From NCBI GenBank assembly GCA_049688015.1, contig JBAVJZ010000050.1:1-34532 (forward strand): DNA of 34,532 bases, read 5' to 3'. Source of the DNA: CSP1-8 sp049688015 (lineage in GTDB: Bacteria > Desulfobacterota > Deferrimicrobia > Deferrimicrobiales > Deferrimicrobiaceae). Shown here one piece after another: positions 32,592 to 34,532 of this stretch. Each line of letters starts with the position of its first letter. The first letter of the stretch is position 1. Under the pieces are notes generated by a model. That model did no database searches, was not told the origin of the DNA, and was given only the letters and a program-made list of their open reading frames with translations. A program made the translations under genes and the position numbers.

Positions 32592-33977
32592 TCAGTGGCA
32601 AAGGGTGCCGTTTAAGCATCCCGGGGTGCTGCTCCCCGCCGGGGGAGGCGTCGGAGGATGGTTCCCGGCCCCCGGTTCGTCGTAGTGACAGTAGGCGCAT
32701 ACCGCCGCATTGCTCAGGTTCGTGGTTCGGTGCGTATAGCCTCCGGCTGTTTGCCATTGGTTTCCCATCGGATGCGGCGCGGGAACCCCGTGGCAGGGAT
32801 AGCAGGATGTCGCCGAGCCGGCGCTGAAGTCCCCGTCCGGCGTTCCGTGGCATGTCTGGCAATAGGCGAACCCCGTGGTCGATCCCGCCGCCGCCTTCGC
32901 GTCGTCCCCGTGGGGCTGCGCGGCCGGAGGCGTCGTCACCCAGGTGTTGTCCAGCGGGTGCGGAGCGGGGGGTGCCCCGTGGCACAGGGTGCTGTTGAAG
33001 CAGCCCGGAGGTGTCCCGGCGGGTGCCGGCGGACTGGGCGGTGCGATCGGGGAATTCGAGCCGGCCGTATGGCAGAAGGCGCAAACGGAAGCGTTTCCTT
33101 CATCCACCGACGTATGGACGTACGTGTCCCCGGTACGCCAGTTCGCCGGGTGCGGAGCGCTCGCCCCGTGGCAGGTGTAGCAGGAGGTCCCCGACGAGCC
33201 GCCCGCGAAGTCCGTGCCGGTCCCGTGGCAGGCCTGGCAGTACGCAAACCCGGTGCTTGCGCCCGGCGCCGCCTTCGCGTCGTTCCCGTGGGGTTGCGTG
33301 GCGGGAGGAATCGTCACCCAAGTACCGCCCACCGGGTGCGGAACGGCGGACTCCCCGTGGCACAGGGTGCTGTTGAAGCAGCCGGGCGCTGTCCCGGCCG
33401 GCGCCGGAGGAGACGGCGGCCCGATCGGCGAGTTGTTCCCGTTGAGATGGCACTGGGCGCAGACCGGGGCGTTCTGTTCCGCTGTGTTCGTGTGGAAATA
33501 GGTGTCTCCGGACCCCCAGTTCGCGGGGTGGGGAGACTGGCCCGAACCTCCGTGACAGCCGGCGATCAGGCAGGAAACCTGCGCACCGTCGCCGGAGAAA
33601 TCGCTGGCGTGGCAGATCTGGCAGGAGACGAACCCGGAGCTGCCGGGGACCGCCTTTGCCGAATTGCCGTGCGGCTGTGCCGCAGGAGGCGCAGCGACCC
33701 ATCCCGGGACCGTGTCGTGGTGGCACGAGGAGAGGAAGCAGGACTGGCCGGAGATCCCCCCGGTGAGGTCGTTGCCGTGGCACGACGTGCACTGATTCAC
33801 CTCGGCAACGGCGTACCCCGGGTGGGTCGAGAGAAAGTTCGAGGGATGGTTCCCGTTCTCATCGACGAGGGTAAGCCCCGAGTTCCCGTTGCTGGTGGAA
33901 CAGCCGGTCGCGAAGAGGGCAAGAAGGACCGAGATCAGGACGGGCCACAGAGGCCGGATTCTCCCATTTGCCATCAT
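32592..33977 (-). CDS. Large multihaem c-type cytochrome lipoprotein with about 14 candidate haem motifs
   Basis: The protein has 461 residues and a lipoprotein signal ending ALFATGC (Cys26). I count nine CXXCH motifs, two C-x4-CH motifs (CFLSSCH, CLIAGCH) and three C-x5-CH motifs (CFNSTLCH twice, CLNGTLCH), the last ending exactly at the stop. The C-x4-CH/CXXCH pairing resembles the Geobacter-type domain known as TIGR01904. The chain is built of about 2.7 tandem units of roughly 126-128 residues with Pro-rich linkers. ATG 33977 is favoured because AAAGGAG lies 8 bp upstream; ATG 33983 is only 2 bp from it. It follows the small cytochrome gene by about 73 bp. An extracellular or outer-membrane electron-transfer role is inferred. 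Confidence 0.85.
   Translation of the reverse strand: MMANGRIRPLWPVLISVLLALFATGCSTSNGNSGLTLVDENGNHPSNFLSTHPGYAVAEVNQCTSCHGNDLTGGISGQSCFLSSCHHDTVPGWVAAPPAAQPHGNSAKAVPGSSGFVSCQICHASDFSGDGAQVSCLIAGCHGGSGQSPHPANWGSGDTYFHTNTAEQNAPVCAQCHLNGNNSPIGPPSPPAPAGTAPGCFNSTLCHGESAVPHPVGGTWVTIPPATQPHGNDAKAAPGASTGFAYCQACHGTGTDFAGGSSGTSCYTCHGASAPHPANWRTGDTYVHTSVDEGNASVCAFCHTAGSNSPIAPPSPPAPAGTPPGCFNSTLCHGAPPAPHPLDNTWVTTPPAAQPHGDDAKAAAGSTTGFAYCQTCHGTPDGDFSAGSATSCYPCHGVPAPHPMGNQWQTAGGYTHRTTNLSNAAVCAYCHYDEPGAGNHPPTPPPAGSSTPGCLNGTLCH
32680..33550 (-). repeat. Internal coding repeats of the multihaem cytochrome
   Basis: Units of about 380 bp repeat within the gene: the CAQCH, CAFCH and CAYCH motifs recur near 33455, 33078 and 32695. 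Each is followed by a Pro-rich PPSPPAPAG-type linker and a C-x5-CH motif, and the first two units also share a TWVT segment and a FAYCQ-x-CH motif. DNA identity is high around the CFNSTLCH sites, suggesting recent tandem duplication. Unit edges are approximate. Confidence 0.75.
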
Positions 33978-34050
33978 GTGCATCGCTCCTTTGCGCGTTC
34001 CCGATTCTTTTCGTTCGTACGTATGTGCCCGGCGCCGCTTTCGGAAAAAA

Positions 34051-34521
34051 TCAGCGGTGGCAGGCCTGGCACCTCACGTCGTTCTTGTTTCCGTGGCAAC
34101 GGAAGCACGAGCCGGGGTCGAGGCGGCCGTCGAGCTGGTGGAGCACGACGTAATCCCCCCGATGCTGGAAAACCCGACCGGGCTGATCCCCCATCTTCGT
34201 GCTCGGCTTCAATTCGTCTTGCCGGATGTGGCACGTCTGGCAGAACGACGGGGCGTGGCACGACGCACAGAGGTTTTGCCCCTGCGAGGCGTACATCGAG
34301 TGCTGCTTGATGAACACGGTGGAGTGCCGGAAGGAGGCGTACGGCTTGAGCGCCCCGGTGGATACGTCCTCGTGGCACTCCCGGCAGTCCGGCCGCTTCC
34401 CCGCCAGTTCCTCCGGATGCTTCGGGGGAACGGACTCCGTCTGGGATATCGCAGAGCAACCCATGAACATGGCAAGGGCAATCGCCCCCATTACGAGCGC
34501 GAACGCTGTGCGGCGCATCAT
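34051..34521 (-). CDS. Small pentahaem c-type cytochrome lipoprotein
   Basis: This 156-residue protein has a lipoprotein signal (MMRRTAFALV, then AMFMGC with Cys22). Five CXXCH motifs follow: CRECH, CASCH, CQTCH, CFRCH and CQACH, the last one residue from the C-terminus. The extra histidines (FRHSTVF, KQHSMYA, FQHRGDY, VLHQLD) fit bis-His ligation. ATG 34521 is favoured by GGAGGG six bases upstream; a GTG at 34524 is also in frame. It is upstream of, and probably co-transcribed with, the larger cytochrome gene, forming a two-lipoprotein electron-transfer pair. The promoter is outside the window. Confidence 0.85.
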   Translation of the reverse strand: MMRRTAFALVMGAIALAMFMGCSAISQTESVPPKHPEELAGKRPDCRECHEDVSTGALKPYASFRHSTVFIKQHSMYASQGQNLCASCHAPSFCQTCHIRQDELKPSTKMGDQPGRVFQHRGDYVVLHQLDGRLDPGSCFRCHGNKNDVRCQACHR

Positions 34522-34532
34522 CACTTCCCTCC

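Overview
The window is GC-rich, densely packed DNA from a Gram-negative, respiratory bacterium. The mix of genes best fits a deltaproteobacterial-type anaerobe or facultative organism (Desulfuromonadota/Geobacter-like or a nearby uncultured group): lipoprotein multihaem cytochromes with C-x4-CH plus CXXCH motifs, an alternative complex III, a cytochrome c-dependent nitric oxide reductase, DUF1858 and HD-GYP proteins. This placement is inferred from gene content only. No rRNA, tRNA, CRISPR array, insertion sequence or phage gene was seen.

Layout. 1-5681 (minus): addB-addA DNA repair helicase/nuclease, with addA cut by the window edge. 5750-10213 (plus): a methyltransferase, then a Zn/Cd/Pb-type P1B ATPase and an MFS transporter. 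10167-13382 (minus): fumarase with a DUF457 membrane protein, and a beta-carbonic anhydrase. 13525-17156 (plus): a nitric oxide module of dihaem norC, norB, a membrane protein joining a haem-copper-oxidase-like domain to two DUF1858 domains, and a DUF6306 helical protein, behind a perfect 16-bp CRP/FNR-type palindrome. 17544-17900 (plus): a cupin. 17908-25366 (minus): a six-gene alternative complex III operon led by an unusual 8-TM membrane protein with a fused cytochrome c domain. 25610-27398 (plus): a class II glutamine amidotransferase and a threonine aldolase. 27420-27695 (minus): an FmdB zinc ribbon. 28268-31442 (plus): two metallophosphoesterases and an aminotransferase in one operon. 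31439-32362 (minus): an HD-GYP protein. 32592-34521 (minus): two lipoprotein multihaem cytochromes.

How they may work together. Alternative complex III oxidises quinol and reduces periplasmic cytochrome c; cNOR takes electrons from cytochrome c to reduce NO to N2O. No terminal oxidase and no norQ/norD lie in the window, so an ACIII to cNOR electron route is a reasonable but unproven reading. The DUF1858 fusion and the DUF6306 protein directly behind norB look like accessory NO-stress functions and are the most likely undescribed part of the window.

The non-coding gaps are also informative. A roughly 100-bp GC-rich repeat with a conserved stem-loop occurs in at least three gaps, plus a short fragment in a fourth, with a compensatory base-pair change between copies. 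A second module accompanies it in two gaps, in opposite order.
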